DNA of 27,643 bases from JBARCX01 sp049794535 (lineage in GTDB: Bacteria; Pseudomonadota; Gammaproteobacteria; Xanthomonadales; Rhodanobacteraceae), in the NCBI GenBank assembly GCA_049794535.1, contig JBARCX010000269.1, forward strand, positions 1 through 27,643, read 5' to 3'. This document shows positions 7,862-16,894 of the stretch, one piece after another. Position 1 is the first letter of the stretch, and the number at the start of each line of letters is the position of its first letter. A program made the translations under genes and the position numbers. A model generated the notes under the pieces. It was not told where the DNA came from. It searched no databases and worked only from the letters and a program-made list of their open reading frames with translations.

Positions 7862-9153
7862 CCGACACCCGCGCCCTTGCCGCACAAGCGCTCGCCGAAG
7901 TCGCCCTGCAAGGCGCCTCGCTGCGCGATGCCATGGAGCGTCATGCCCCCAAGCTTGCTGATCCTCGCGACCGCGCCCTGCTGATGGCGCTACTCAGCGA
8001 GGGCTCACGCTGGTGGCTACGTTTCGACGCCGCGCTCGACCGGCTCATGGACAAACCGCTGCGCCAGAAAGAACCCGCGGCCCATGCGCTGCTGGTCCTG
8101 GGTCTGGTACAGCTGGAAATTCTCCAAATGGCCGACTACGCGGCCGTAGCCGCCACCGTAGAAGCCACCCGTGCACTGAAACGACCACGACTGGCTGGGC
8201 TGGTGAACGCCGTGCTGCGCCGCTGGCAGCGCGAACGTATTGACTTGCTTGCCAAACTCGACGCGCAGCCGCAGACGCGACACGCTCACCCGCGATGGCT
8301 GGCACAGGCCATCACGCGTGATTGGCCGGCACAAGCCGACGCCGTGATGGCCGCTGACAACTGCGAGCCGCCACTCATGCTGCGTGCAAATCGCCGCCGC
8401 ACCACACGTGATGCCCTGGTCGAACGACTGCGCGCAGACGGCCATGCCGCCGAGCCTCATGCCTGGCTGACCGATGGCATCACGCTGCCGCACAGCAGCG
8501 ACGTGACGCGTCTGCCCGGCTTTACTGAAGGGCTCTTTGCAGTACAGGACGGCGCGGCACAAATCGCCGCCGACCTGGCTGACGTACGTGACGGTCAACG
8601 CGTGCTCGATGCCTGCGCGGCACCGGGTGGCAAGGCCTGCCACCTATTGGAACGTGCCGACGTTGCGCTCACCGCATTGGAATTCGATGCCGCGCGCACT
8701 CAGCGGATCACACAGAACCTGCAGCGGCTCGGCCTTGCTGCTGACATACGTGTCGGCGACGCCGGCAACCCGGCAAGCTGGTGGAACGGCCAGCCTTACG
8801 ACCGCATCCTGATCGACGCGCCATGCTCGGCCACAGGTGTACTGCGCCGTCGCCCAGACGTGCGACTGCATCGCCGCGAAAGCGACATCACCGCCATGGT
8901 CGCGCAGCAAAAGCGCATCCTTCATGCGCTGTGGCCTTTGCTGGCTCCAGGCGGTCGGCTGGTCTACATCACGTGTTCGCTGCTGAAAGCCGAGAACGAG
9001 GCGATCGTCGGTGAGCTGCTGGCTACGCACCCCGATGCTCGCCCAGCGTCATTCACACTGCCCACCGGACAGGCCGCAACCGTGGGCTGGCAGATCCTGC
9101 CTGGCGATGGCGATCTCGACGGCATGTACTATGCCGTGCTCGACAAGCACTAA
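7858..9153 (+). CDS. rsmB: 16S rRNA (cytosine(967)-C(5))-methyltransferase RsmB
   Basis: RsmB (Sun/Fmu) methylates C967 of 16S rRNA with S-adenosylmethionine. The 431-residue protein has an N-terminal NusB-like RNA-binding domain (about residues 1-130) and a Rossmann methyltransferase domain. The SAM loop is LDACAAPGGKA (250-260), and the two cysteine motifs of the m5C class are DAPCSATG (321-328, Cys323 in the normal position) and TCSLLKAENE (372-381, Cys373 as nucleophile). The ATG overlaps the fmt stop by four bases (ATGA), so def-fmt-rsmB behaves as one operon. This order is widely conserved in gammaproteobacteria. Confidence 0.96.
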   Translation: MTDTRALAAQALAEVALQGASLRDAMERHAPKLADPRDRALLMALLSEGSRWWLRFDAALDRLMDKPLRQKEPAAHALLVLGLVQLEILQMADYAAVAATVEATRALKRPRLAGLVNAVLRRWQRERIDLLAKLDAQPQTRHAHPRWLAQAITRDWPAQADAVMAADNCEPPLMLRANRRRTTRDALVERLRADGHAAEPHAWLTDGITLPHSSDVTRLPGFTEGLFAVQDGAAQIAADLADVRDGQRVLDACAAPGGKACHLLERADVALTALEFDAARTQRITQNLQRLGLAADIRVGDAGNPASWWNGQPYDRILIDAPCSATGVLRRRPDVRLHRRESDITAMVAQQKRILHALWPLLAPGGRLVYITCSLLKAENEAIVGELLATHPDARPASFTLPTGQAATVGWQILPGDGDLDGMYYAVLDKH

Positions 9154-9231
9154 GAACCGATTCGAAGCTCAGCCGCTGGCAAGGTCAGGCGGTTAGGCTC
9201 AGGTACTCGGTTTGCCGCCCGGATTCCACGC

Positions 9232-10968
9232 ATGCTCGCCCTCGCCAAAGCCACCACGCAAGAGCGCCGTCAGTTCTGGCTGCTGCTGATTTTCGCCATC
9301 GTGGTGATTGGCGTCGGCATCGGCCTGCGCGACCCATGGCCATCCGATGAGCCGCGCTTCACGCTGGCCGCCAAGCAGATGGTGGAAAGCGGCGATTGGC
9401 TGTTCCCGCATCGCGGCAGCGAGCTGTACGCGGATAAACCGCCGATGCTGATGTGGACCGAGGCGGCAAGCTTCGAACTGATCCGTAACTGGCGCATCGC
9501 CTTCCTGCTGCCATCGCTGCTAGCCGCCCTTGGCACACTCGCGCTTATATATGACCTCGGTCGACGATTGTGGAGCCGCAAGGTCGGCTTATACGCGGCA
9601 GCCGCGCTGCTGTTGAGTTTCCAATTCGTCTATCAGAGCAAGCGCGCACAGATCGACCCGCTGGTGATGTTCCTGATCACCGCTGCGAACTGGGGCCTGC
9701 TCAAACATGTTTTGTTGGGGCCCAACTGGCGCGCGTTCTGGTTCGGCTGCTTCTGTGCCGGCCTTGGCGTGATTACCAAGGGCGTGGGTTTTATCGCGCT
9801 GCTGTTGCTGCTGCCTTATATCGTGGCGGCACGCTGGCGTTGGGATGGCGCGGTGCTTATGGAGCGCGGCGCCTGGTGGCGCTGGTTGCTCGGTCTGGTC
9901 GCGGTATTGCTGGCGATCGCACTTTGGCTGGTGCCCATGCTGCTGACGGCGCACGCGCGCACCGACAATCCAGCCTATGCCGGCTACGTCAATGACATCC
10001 TGTTTCACCAGACCGCAGGACGCTACGCACACGCCTGGCATCACATCCATTCGCCGCTGTACTACATACCCATCGCATTGTTCAGCTGGCTACCGCTGTC
10101 ACTGACCTATCCGGGCACCCTGCCACGCTGGTGGCAACGGCTCAAAGCAAAGGATGCACGCATCCTGCTGCCACTGGGCTGGATCGTGCTGGTGCTGCTG
10201 TTCTTCAGCGCCTCCCCGGGTAAGCGCGATGTCTACATCCTGCCCGTGTTACCGATGCTGGCACTGGTCAGCGCACCGTTCCTCGACGAGTTACTGCAAA
10301 AGCGCTGGCTGCGTGTGCTGGGCTTGTTATTTGTCGGTGTGATGGGCGTGGCGATGCTGTTGCTCGGTGGCTATGCGTTGGCAGCACATCCAAAGTTCGC
10401 CATCACCCTTGCAACCGCCCGCGGTTTCGAAGATGGCGAAACAGCACTGTGGTGGATGTGCGTCACGATTGGCGCAGCTCAGTTGGCACTGGTCATCGCA
10501 CTGCGACTGCGCCACGCCGCGTGGGCTGTGGCCGGTGGCATGGCGGTGCTATGGCTGGTTTGGGGCTTATGGGCTTATCCGCTGCTCAATGCCACCAGTT
10601 CATCCAGCGCATTGATGGCCGACGTCCGCTCACATCTTGGCCCGCACGATGAGATCGGCCTGATCGACTGGAAGGAGCAGAACCTGCTGATGCTGGATCG
10701 CCCCGCGACCGACTTCGGTTTCAGCGCGCCCTCGCACCAGCAGTTCGCCGGTGGCGTGCAATGGCAGGCCGCAGCGCCAGCTACGCGCTGGTTGTTCGCG
10801 CAAAGAACAGCGCTGGGCGATTGCGTGGATCACGCCAAAGCCATCGACCTCGGCCACGCCAACCGCCGCGACTGGTGGATGTTCAAGGTAGATGCGGTCG
10901 TGCGGGGCTGCGTACCGCCAGCGACGACCGACGACAATGTCACGGATCTAGAAAATGCCGCTGAATGA
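9232..10968 (+). CDS. GT39/ArnT-like membrane glycosyltransferase
   Basis: A 578-residue polytopic inner-membrane protein with about a dozen hydrophobic segments. The first periplasmic loop carries DPWPSDEPRF with the acidic Asp-Glu pair (residues 39-40), followed by YADKPPMLMW (about 66-75). This is the signature of the dolichyl-phosphate-mannose mannosyltransferase/ArnT superfamily, which moves sugars from polyprenyl-phosphate donors to lipid A, glycans or proteins. The C-terminal third is a soluble periplasmic region. Start: ATG at 9232, 78 bp after rsmB. The following GT4-like gene overlaps its end by 14 bp, which suggests a two-gene glycan-modifying unit. The acceptor cannot be read from the sequence. 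Confidence 0.85.
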   Translation: MLALAKATTQERRQFWLLLIFAIVVIGVGIGLRDPWPSDEPRFTLAAKQMVESGDWLFPHRGSELYADKPPMLMWTEAASFELIRNWRIAFLLPSLLAALGTLALIYDLGRRLWSRKVGLYAAAALLLSFQFVYQSKRAQIDPLVMFLITAANWGLLKHVLLGPNWRAFWFGCFCAGLGVITKGVGFIALLLLLPYIVAARWRWDGAVLMERGAWWRWLLGLVAVLLAIALWLVPMLLTAHARTDNPAYAGYVNDILFHQTAGRYAHAWHHIHSPLYYIPIALFSWLPLSLTYPGTLPRWWQRLKAKDARILLPLGWIVLVLLFFSASPGKRDVYILPVLPMLALVSAPFLDELLQKRWLRVLGLLFVGVMGVAMLLLGGYALAAHPKFAITLATARGFEDGETALWWMCVTIGAAQLALVIALRLRHAAWAVAGGMAVLWLVWGLWAYPLLNATSSSSALMADVRSHLGPHDEIGLIDWKEQNLLMLDRPATDFGFSAPSHQQFAGGVQWQAAAPATRWLFAQRTALGDCVDHAKAIDLGHANRRDWWMFKVDAVVRGCVPPATTDDNVTDLENAAE

Positions 10969-11935
10969 ACCCCGCCTGCAACGCGGCCAACTGATCGGTC
11001 GCGACAATGGCGCAGGCCTTAGCCGCGACATGATCTTGCTTGCAGATGCTCTGCGAAGCACTGGCAACGCGATTGATATGGCGGCGCTGCCACATCGTGG
11101 CCGCTTTGCAGAATGGCTGACACGGCTACGCCTCGCACGTAGTGCTTCAGTGCTCGACTTCAATCTAATGTTAGAGCGCATCCGGCCTGAATTTCTGCGA
11201 GCAGCACGACACAACATTTTGATTCCTAATCCCGAATACTTTCGGCCAGAGGATCGCGCTGAGTTGCATCATATGAACGCGGTATGGGTGAAGACTCACC
11301 ATGCTCAGCGCCTGTTCGACAACCTTGGTGTACCCACCCACTACATAGGCTTCACCAGCCCGGATCGCCGCAACGTTGATGTGCCACGTCGACATGCGTT
11401 CTTTCATGGCCCCGGTCGTAGCGGCAACAAGGGGACGGAAGCCCTGCTCAAACTCTGGGCTGCGCATCCGTCATGGCCGATGCTTACGGTGGTATGGCGA
11501 CGCAAGCGGGTCGATGTCGGTCCATTACCAGCCAACACCACACTGATTCGCGAACATCTGGACGATGCCACCTATCGTCGACTACAGAACGAACACCGTT
11601 TCCACCTATGTCCATCACAGACAGAGGGCTACGGCCACTATCTGGTCGAAGCGATGAGTTGCGCGGCAGTGGCGGTCACATTGAATGCCGAGCCCATGAA
11701 CGAGCTGGTTACCACTGAACGCGGTGTATTGGTACCGGCACATGCCATCGGGCAGCAGGATCTCGCCACCTTGTATGGATACATGGACACGAGCATGGCC
11801 GCCGCTATTGAGCGCTGTATCGCGATGCCCCAATCCGAGTCTGACATCTTGGGCATTGCGGCCCGTCGTTGGTACGAGAAGGAACTGCTGGCATTTCCGA
11901 AGCGTCTGCAGGCAGCACTCATTGCGCTGACATAG
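10955..11935 (+). CDS. GT4-like glycosyltransferase (glycosyl transferases group 1)
   Basis: A 326-residue cytoplasmic-type protein. Its C-terminal half looks like a GT-B glycosyltransferase: a FHGPGRSGNKG segment (residues 150-160) where GT4 enzymes bind the nucleotide sugar, and a clear E-x7-E motif in EGYGHYLVE (224-232). An AAVAVTLNAEPMNELV segment follows, typical of the sugar-binding loop. The N-terminal domain is divergent, so the sugar and acceptor are unknown. The ATG at 10955 lies inside the end of the GT39-type gene, implying coupling with it. The gene ends just before a decayed transposase fragment, which may mark a former rearrangement boundary of this polysaccharide region. Confidence 0.75.
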   Translation: MPLNEPRLQRGQLIGRDNGAGLSRDMILLADALRSTGNAIDMAALPHRGRFAEWLTRLRLARSASVLDFNLMLERIRPEFLRAARHNILIPNPEYFRPEDRAELHHMNAVWVKTHHAQRLFDNLGVPTHYIGFTSPDRRNVDVPRRHAFFHGPGRSGNKGTEALLKLWAAHPSWPMLTVVWRRKRVDVGPLPANTTLIREHLDDATYRRLQNEHRFHLCPSQTEGYGHYLVEAMSCAAVAVTLNAEPMNELVTTERGVLVPAHAIGQQDLATLYGYMDTSMAAAIERCIAMPQSESDILGIAARRWYEKELLAFPKRLQAALIALT

Positions 11936-11936
11936 C

Positions 11937-12149
11937 GCCTGTTCAAAATCTTTCCTGATTAACGCCATAACTCAACCAGAAAAACAGGATTGTCGCGTCA
12001 AGCATGCTCCTGCGAAGGCCGTCAACAGGTTGCGCCGCCGAGTAAACGCCGCATCCATTCGTAGCGTTGAAAGCGCCGATTGAAGTAATACGTAGCGGCG
12101 CCGAGACAACGATGGGTTTACTTGAAAACTTGAACGCGTGATGGGGCGA
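11937..12149 (-). pseudogene. Decayed transposase fragment (IS1595/ISXO2-like?)
   Basis: This spacer has no intact gene, but its minus strand translates to a broken peptide containing GAATYYFNRRFQRYEWM and then RRLLGGATC before stops. The FNRRF motif followed by a leucine/alanine-rich segment resembles the C-terminal end of IS1595-family (ISXO2-like) transposases, from memory of the family. Several stops and shifts interrupt it. At the other end the sequence reads GATTTTGAACAGGC on the minus strand, which looks like an insertion-sequence terminus; a related GAGCCTGT-TAAATCTT string occurs near 22010. No active element is present. Confidence 0.4.
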
Positions 12150-13121
12150 TCAGTAACGTGGTCGTTGGTGCCAACGCCATGCGCTCTCGATTATCTTATC
12201 AATATCCATAAATATCGGCGTCCACATTAGCTGTTCGCATGCCTTGGCACTCGAAGCTACAAGTACAGGGGGATCACCTGCTCGCCGAGCGGCATGCTCG
12301 ACGACAATACTCTTTCCGGTGACGCGTCTTGCCGCCTCAATAATCTCCTGTACCGTGAAACCTTGGCCATTACCGAGGTTGAATTGGTGAGCTCCATCGT
12401 GACACTCCATAAACTCGATGGCCTTAAAATGCGCTGTGGCTAGATCATTGACATGCACGTAATCACGCATACAGGTACCATCACGAGTGGCGTAATCGTC
12501 ACCAAACACCCTCATGGCACCGCCACTATGCGCCGCACGGAGTACGTTAGGAATCAGGTGAGTTTCTGGCTCATGCGACTCACCGATCTCACCGGAGGGA
12601 TCGGCACCCGCCGCATTGAAATAACGCAACGCGACTGATCTCAGGCCGTAGGCCCGTGCAGCATCGGCAAGTATGTGTTCGACCATAAGTTTGCTAGTAC
12701 CGTACGGATTGATTGGCTGCGTGGGATGCGTCTCATCAATCAGCTCGGTTACTGGATTACCGAACACCGCTGCCGTTGAGGAAAAAACCACTCGAGTTAC
12801 TCCAGCCTCGCGCATCGCCTGAAGTAGATTCAGCGTACCCACTACGTTGTTCTGGTAATACGCATAAGGATCCACTACTGACTCCCCCACTAGCGAGCGC
12901 GCACAAAAGTGCACCACCACATCGACGCGATGGTCGGCAAACAAGCCATTGAGCACTATTGGATCAGCTAGGTCACCGACGACGAGCGGCAGATCGCCTA
13001 TTGCCGCACGATGCCCAGTCGAAAGATTGTCGAATACCACAACATCATGACCAAGGGCTACGAGGTGGCGCACCATATGCGATCCAATATAGCCACACCC
13101 GCCGCAAACTAGCACCTTCAT
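12150..13121 (-). CDS. galE: UDP-glucose 4-epimerase
   Basis: The enzyme interconverts UDP-glucose and UDP-galactose (some homologues also use the N-acetyl sugars) and supplies galactose-type donors for surface polysaccharide. The 323-residue extended short-chain dehydrogenase has the NAD-binding GGCGYIGSH (residues 7-15), the DNLSTGH motif (31-37), the serine/threonine of FSSTAAVFG (113-121) and the catalytic Y-x3-K in NPYGTSK (Tyr140, Lys144). I prefer the ATG at 13121, with GAGGTGG in good position, over the in-frame GTG nine bases upstream. It lies among glycosyltransferase genes on the same strand but is separated from them by almost 500 bp, so it probably has its own promoter. Confidence 0.95.
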   Translation of the reverse strand: MKVLVCGGCGYIGSHMVRHLVALGHDVVVFDNLSTGHRAAIGDLPLVVGDLADPIVLNGLFADHRVDVVVHFCARSLVGESVVDPYAYYQNNVVGTLNLLQAMREAGVTRVVFSSTAAVFGNPVTELIDETHPTQPINPYGTSKLMVEHILADAARAYGLRSVALRYFNAAGADPSGEIGESHEPETHLIPNVLRAAHSGGAMRVFGDDYATRDGTCMRDYVHVNDLATAHFKAIEFMECHDGAHQFNLGNGQGFTVQEIIEAARRVTGKSIVVEHAARRAGDPPVLVASSAKACEQLMWTPIFMDIDKIIESAWRWHQRPRY

Positions 13122-13605
13122 GCTTACCACCTCATTCGACCTGTCTGCATAATACCCAGGGCTGTCACCCGACCATCAATCGCAAATAGCAAGTCTGATT
13201 TGATCACTAGATTGCGTGGTAAACCCTAGTGCCCAGTCGGAATTTGGTTAAAAGGAACAACGAGTGAAGATTTGGACAACTACAACCGTGTAGCGTCGAC
13301 TACAACGCATGCATCTAGGTGATGCCTGATGTCGCTGGCGTGGTAACCGAAGGTGGTTACTCTGGACGACCTTTCGCCTAAACCATTCAACACATGCTGG
13401 CCTCAGCAATGCAAATCACCAAACGTAACGAGCTGCATACCTTTTCCATCATGCCTCAGCGTTGAGTTCTATATCGCTCGTTTGGCTGGCTGGCTAGCTG
13501 GAAAGTGTCGACAGCTATGGAAAAACACGGGGCGCGAACGCAACACCAGATCGTGACTTGTCCATCCGGCATCCCCCGCCGACTTCTGAAAAGATTTGAA
13601 CAAAC
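13122..13605. other. 484-bp gene-free spacer upstream of galE
   Basis: No ORF here has a recognisable product or a credible start. The base composition is visibly more AT-rich than the housekeeping flanks. The galE promoter is expected within it, and it also receives the end of the GT2 gene to the right. It contains no hairpin that I would call a terminator. It may hold eroded mobile DNA, but I could not recognise any family in six frames. Confidence 0.5.
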
Positions 13606-14484
13606 TCATTTGGGCTGCATCACAACGTCGCACAGATCTGGCGATGCTTCGTCCGCATGTTGCGCGATACCCTGCTCACACCAACGAATGTCTTCATTGC
13701 GAGTACGCCTCAGGATGATGTTGTTCGGTATCGCCGGATCATCCGGATCATCGGGTGCGCGCGAGGGGTGCTCGAGGTGAATCGCCAAGCCTGCGAACTT
13801 TAACTGGCAACGACGCAAGCCCGCGTTCTGCAAACGTGCGGCCAGCTCCAAATCCTCACTGCCATAGCCTTCCATAGCCTCGTTGAAACCGTTAACGCGC
13901 AGCAGGTCGTCGCGCCAGATCGCCATATTGCAACTCATCACATGCCCCCCTTTGCGCGAGCGCGCCTTCAGGCGCGCTAGCCACGGCAATCGCAACGCAT
14001 GAATGCGCTTGCCGTAGTGCAACTGACTTTGCACAGCATTCGCAGGCCGGAAGTAGGCATCGACCCATGGATGGAAATGTGGTTTGCCTCCGGCAAGCAA
14101 CCGCGCGGTCTCTGCGTCGGTGACGCGTAGGCGAGTGCCCTGCACGAAGGTGCCACGTGTCGCCACCATTAGATGGTCAACGATGAATTTAGGGTGCGTG
14201 ATCATGTCGCCGTCGAGCAGGATCACATAATCGCCCTGCGCGGCGAGAATACCGCTATTGCGTGCACGTGCCGCACGAAAGCCATGATCTTCCTGCCATA
14301 TGTGGCGTAACGGTACCGGATAGTCCCGGGCCAATCGCAATAGCAGCTCGCGCGTGTCCGACGTCGAGCCATCATCAGCCACAATGACCTCATCTGGCAT
14401 ATGCGTCTGTCGCGCCAGTGCGCGCAGCACTAGCTCCAACGCCGTGGGCCAGTTATAGGTCAGTACAATCACCGAAACTTTCAT
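13606..14484 (-). CDS. GT2 family glycosyltransferase (paralogue A)
   Basis: A 292-residue GT-A enzyme. The N-terminal GT2 domain begins MKVSVIVLTYNWPTALE, with the nucleotide-sugar residues in VADDGSTSDT (residues 35-44) and the metal-binding DGD (91-93). Its C-terminal part (NGFNEAMEGYGSEDLELAARL, about 218-238) matches the galactosyltransferase-type extension (Glyco_transf_7C) seen in chondroitin-synthase-like and LPS enzymes. It probably adds a hexose or N-acetylhexosamine to surface polysaccharide; the exact sugar is unknown. It lies five bases after the stop of the O-antigen ligase-like gene on the same strand and is closely related to the GT2 gene on the other side of that ligase. Confidence 0.85.
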   Translation of the reverse strand: MKVSVIVLTYNWPTALELVLRALARQTHMPDEVIVADDGSTSDTRELLLRLARDYPVPLRHIWQEDHGFRAARARNSGILAAQGDYVILLDGDMITHPKFIVDHLMVATRGTFVQGTRLRVTDAETARLLAGGKPHFHPWVDAYFRPANAVQSQLHYGKRIHALRLPWLARLKARSRKGGHVMSCNMAIWRDDLLRVNGFNEAMEGYGSEDLELAARLQNAGLRRCQLKFAGLAIHLEHPSRAPDDPDDPAIPNNIILRRTRNEDIRWCEQGIAQHADEASPDLCDVVMQPK

Positions 14485-14489
14485 ACCAA

Positions 14490-15710
14490 CTAAGCGTCCT
14501 TGTTCGCCACGGACACGTGCTTACCGAACGAGAAGCTCAGCGCCAGCGGCAACCAGATAATGAGCCAATCCGGCCGTGGACTGTCGAGCAAATGCGGCAA
14601 ATCGAACTGCACCATGATCGTTGCGAATACCCAGGTCATCAGCACAAGTCGACCCAGCCGTTCGCGGCGATAGCACCAACCACGCCAACCCAGCGCCAAC
14701 CAGATACCCACCCACAGCACCAATCCTGGCAGGCCCAATTCGATGGCCACCTGGCTGAACAGATTATGCGCATGCGTAAGCGTATCTGCGCCGACGTCGA
14801 TCTGGAATTCAGTCCCCTGTCCCAGGCCAAGCCAGGGATGCTTGGAGAACAACGACCACGATTGCGCCATGATCTCTGGCCGCAGCGACCAGCCCCGCTT
14901 GGTAAGTTCGGGTAATCCAATGCATGCACCGATGACGCCAAATAATATGAGCCATCCAACGTATCGCCATACTCGACGCCCCCCCTGACATAACGCAAAC
15001 ACCAGCAAAGCAATGAACAATGCTCCCCATGCGCTACGGGTAAAAGTGAGCAATACGAACAGCCCTAGCACACACAGCGCTATAGCCTGCAGGATCCGGT
15101 GCTTGAACTCGCGAAACGGCCAGGTGCTGAGCCACAAGATGGCCACACCCATCGCAGCAGCAGCAAGATTGGCATTGTCCATTACACCGAAACCAGCCAG
15201 ACGCCCCCCAGCCTCTGGGTCCGGATAAAACAACTGCATGAACATCGCAGCAAGCGCCACTGGCACCAACCCGCAAGCACAGCCAACAAGCAGCTGACGA
15301 ATGCGATCCTCGTGGTTACTAAACGCTTGCAGCCAACCAAACAGGAACAACAGGATGCTGAGGTTGCGTCCCAGTTCACTTAATAAATGAGTACTGTTGC
15401 TCCATAGCAACGTAACACTGCCCCAGGTCAACAACAGAACCACCCAAGGCATCAGCGGTTGCCGCCAAAACTCCAGCCATCGCCGTGGTCGCCTTACGAG
15501 CAGAAGTAATGCGGGTAGATATAACGTCAATGCCAGCAGGCGCTGGTAGAGCTTGCCAGGGTTGTACGAAGCTCCCGCTGGCATCACCGCCATGCCAAGC
15601 ACTAGCACCACCATACCGACGATCAGTAGTCGACGTAGCCAGTGGCTGAGAGTGTCATCGTCTGTCCGGACCAATCCATCGCCCTGTACGTTGCCCGAAT
15701 GCAAGCTCAT
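14490..15710 (-). CDS. O-antigen ligase/polymerase-like membrane protein (Wzy_C)
   Basis: A 406-residue polytopic membrane protein with about 11 hydrophobic segments. Family signs are a TFTRSAWGAL segment (residues 222-231) and a large periplasmic loop ending in HAHNLFSQVAIELGLPGL (313-330), with the conserved histidine-asparagine pair at 315-316. WaaL ligases attach undecaprenyl-linked O-antigen to lipid A-core, and Wzy polymerases extend it; the two cannot be separated reliably by eye. It sits between two paralogous GT2 genes. Its ATG overlaps the stop of the upstream one by four bases (ATGA), so all three are one operon. Placement among LPS genes favours ligase. Confidence 0.8.
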   Translation of the reverse strand: MSLHSGNVQGDGLVRTDDDTLSHWLRRLLIVGMVVLVLGMAVMPAGASYNPGKLYQRLLALTLYLPALLLLVRRPRRWLEFWRQPLMPWVVLLLTWGSVTLLWSNSTHLLSELGRNLSILLFLFGWLQAFSNHEDRIRQLLVGCACGLVPVALAAMFMQLFYPDPEAGGRLAGFGVMDNANLAAAAMGVAILWLSTWPFREFKHRILQAIALCVLGLFVLLTFTRSAWGALFIALLVFALCQGGRRVWRYVGWLILFGVIGACIGLPELTKRGWSLRPEIMAQSWSLFSKHPWLGLGQGTEFQIDVGADTLTHAHNLFSQVAIELGLPGLVLWVGIWLALGWRGWCYRRERLGRLVLMTWVFATIMVQFDLPHLLDSPRPDWLIIWLPLALSFSFGKHVSVANKDA

Positions 15711-16603
15711 ACGCGCCGTGCTCCTAACGTACGCAGATCAGCCGCTGGCTCGGCGAACTCTGCCAGATGTGCGTCCACACCATATTCGCTCCGCACTCGC
15801 CTCTCATCACGGCTGGCATATAGCAACTTATTGTTCGGCAATTCCGGATCACTCGGATCCATGGTCGCGGCGCTACGGTGCTCCAAATGAAGCGCCAGCG
15901 CTGCGAACTTGATCTGACGGCGCCGTAGGCCCGCGTTGCGCATACGGATGTCGATCTCCAGATCCTCGCTACCGTAGCCGAGCATGCGCTCATCGTAGCC
16001 ATTGACTCGCAATAAGTCCTGACGCCAGAAGCTTACATTGCAGCCCATCGGATGCCCGGTGGAACGGGCCTTCAAGCGAGCCAGCCATGGCAACCGCAGC
16101 GTATGGTGACGACGACCAAAATGATATGTACTGCGATCATCGTCATCGCGGAAATAGGCATCAGCGAACCATCCAAAGCGCGGATGGCCACCAGACAGCA
16201 GTCGCGCGGTCTCCGTCTCGGTAGTACGGATGCGGGTGCCTTGTAGATAACTGCCCGGCCGTGCCAACTGCAAATGATCGGCGACAAAATGTGGGTGCAG
16301 AATCATGTCGCCATCCACTTGGATCAGATAATCACTGCACGCCGCTGCAATGCCACGATTACGGCTACGCGCCAGACGAAAGCCTTCGTCCAGCTGCCAT
16401 ACATGCCGCAAGGGCACTGGAAAGCTCTGTGCCATGTCTTGCAGCAACGCAAACGTATCATCACGAGAACCATCGTCGGTAACGATCACCTCGTCAGGCA
16501 AGTGACTCTGCTTCGCAATACTATGCAGCACCAGCGCAAGGGCCTCTTTCCAGTTGTAGGTGGAGACCATCAGGGAAACACTGGTTACGACGGGCTTGGG
16601 CAT
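15707..16603 (-). CDS. GT2 family glycosyltransferase (paralogue B)
   Basis: A 298-residue GT2 enzyme with the same build as the gene at 13606-14484: VSLMVSTYNWKEALALVL at the start, TDDGSRDDT (residues 42-50), DGD at 97-99, and the C-terminal NGYDERMLGYGSEDLEIDIR extension of Glyco_transf_7C type. The ATG at 16603 begins the domain directly. The frame extends another 55 codons upstream, but that part has no domain character and crosses the likely promoter region. It is the first gene of a three-gene minus-strand operon (this gene, the ligase-like gene, paralogue A) and overlaps the next gene by four bases. It likely transfers a hexose in core or O-antigen synthesis. Confidence 0.85.
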   Translation of the reverse strand: MPKPVVTSVSLMVSTYNWKEALALVLHSIAKQSHLPDEVIVTDDGSRDDTFALLQDMAQSFPVPLRHVWQLDEGFRLARSRNRGIAAACSDYLIQVDGDMILHPHFVADHLQLARPGSYLQGTRIRTTETETARLLSGGHPRFGWFADAYFRDDDDRSTYHFGRRHHTLRLPWLARLKARSTGHPMGCNVSFWRQDLLRVNGYDERMLGYGSEDLEIDIRMRNAGLRRRQIKFAALALHLEHRSAATMDPSDPELPNNKLLYASRDERRVRSEYGVDAHLAEFAEPAADLRTLGARRV

Positions 16604-16844
16604 GATTATCTCAATGGTTCTTCGCAAGTGATACACAACGTGGACCGTTCCACTACGAAGCTTAATGACTAGAGCAGTAATACTGCCTAAAAAGCCGGTC
16701 AAAAGGTGCTGCGCGGCAGAATTTCTGCCAACTAGCCGTGTATCAACATGGGGCGGGGGATCGTACATTCCCTCGACTTTCCGCGAAACCGGGACATCTC
16801 CATTTTGTTGAGATTGGACTTACCGCATGCGTACATGTCGTCAC

Positions 16845-16870
16845 GGCATCCCACTTATGGGCATCCCACT
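16845..16870 (+). repeat. Direct repeat upstream of the WaaE-like gene
   Basis: GGCATCCCACT occurs twice, at 16845-16855 and 16860-16870, 15 bp apart. The second copy covers the expected -35 position of the TAGAAT box at 16883-16888. This could be an operator, or a chance duplication. Confidence 0.4.
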
Positions 16871-16882
16871 GACCGTGCCAGC

Positions 16883-16888
16883 TAGAAT
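16883..16888 (+). promoter_or_regulatory. Candidate -10 box (GCTAGAAT) for the LPS-core operon
   Basis: TAGAAT matches the sigma70 -10 consensus at five of six bases and stands only six bases before the ATG at 16895. If used, the transcript would be nearly leaderless, which fits the absence of a Shine-Dalgarno sequence. No good -35 is visible. The same GCTAGAAT string precedes the GT39-type gene further right (18811-18816). Confidence 0.35.
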
Positions 16889-16894
16889 GTGCGC

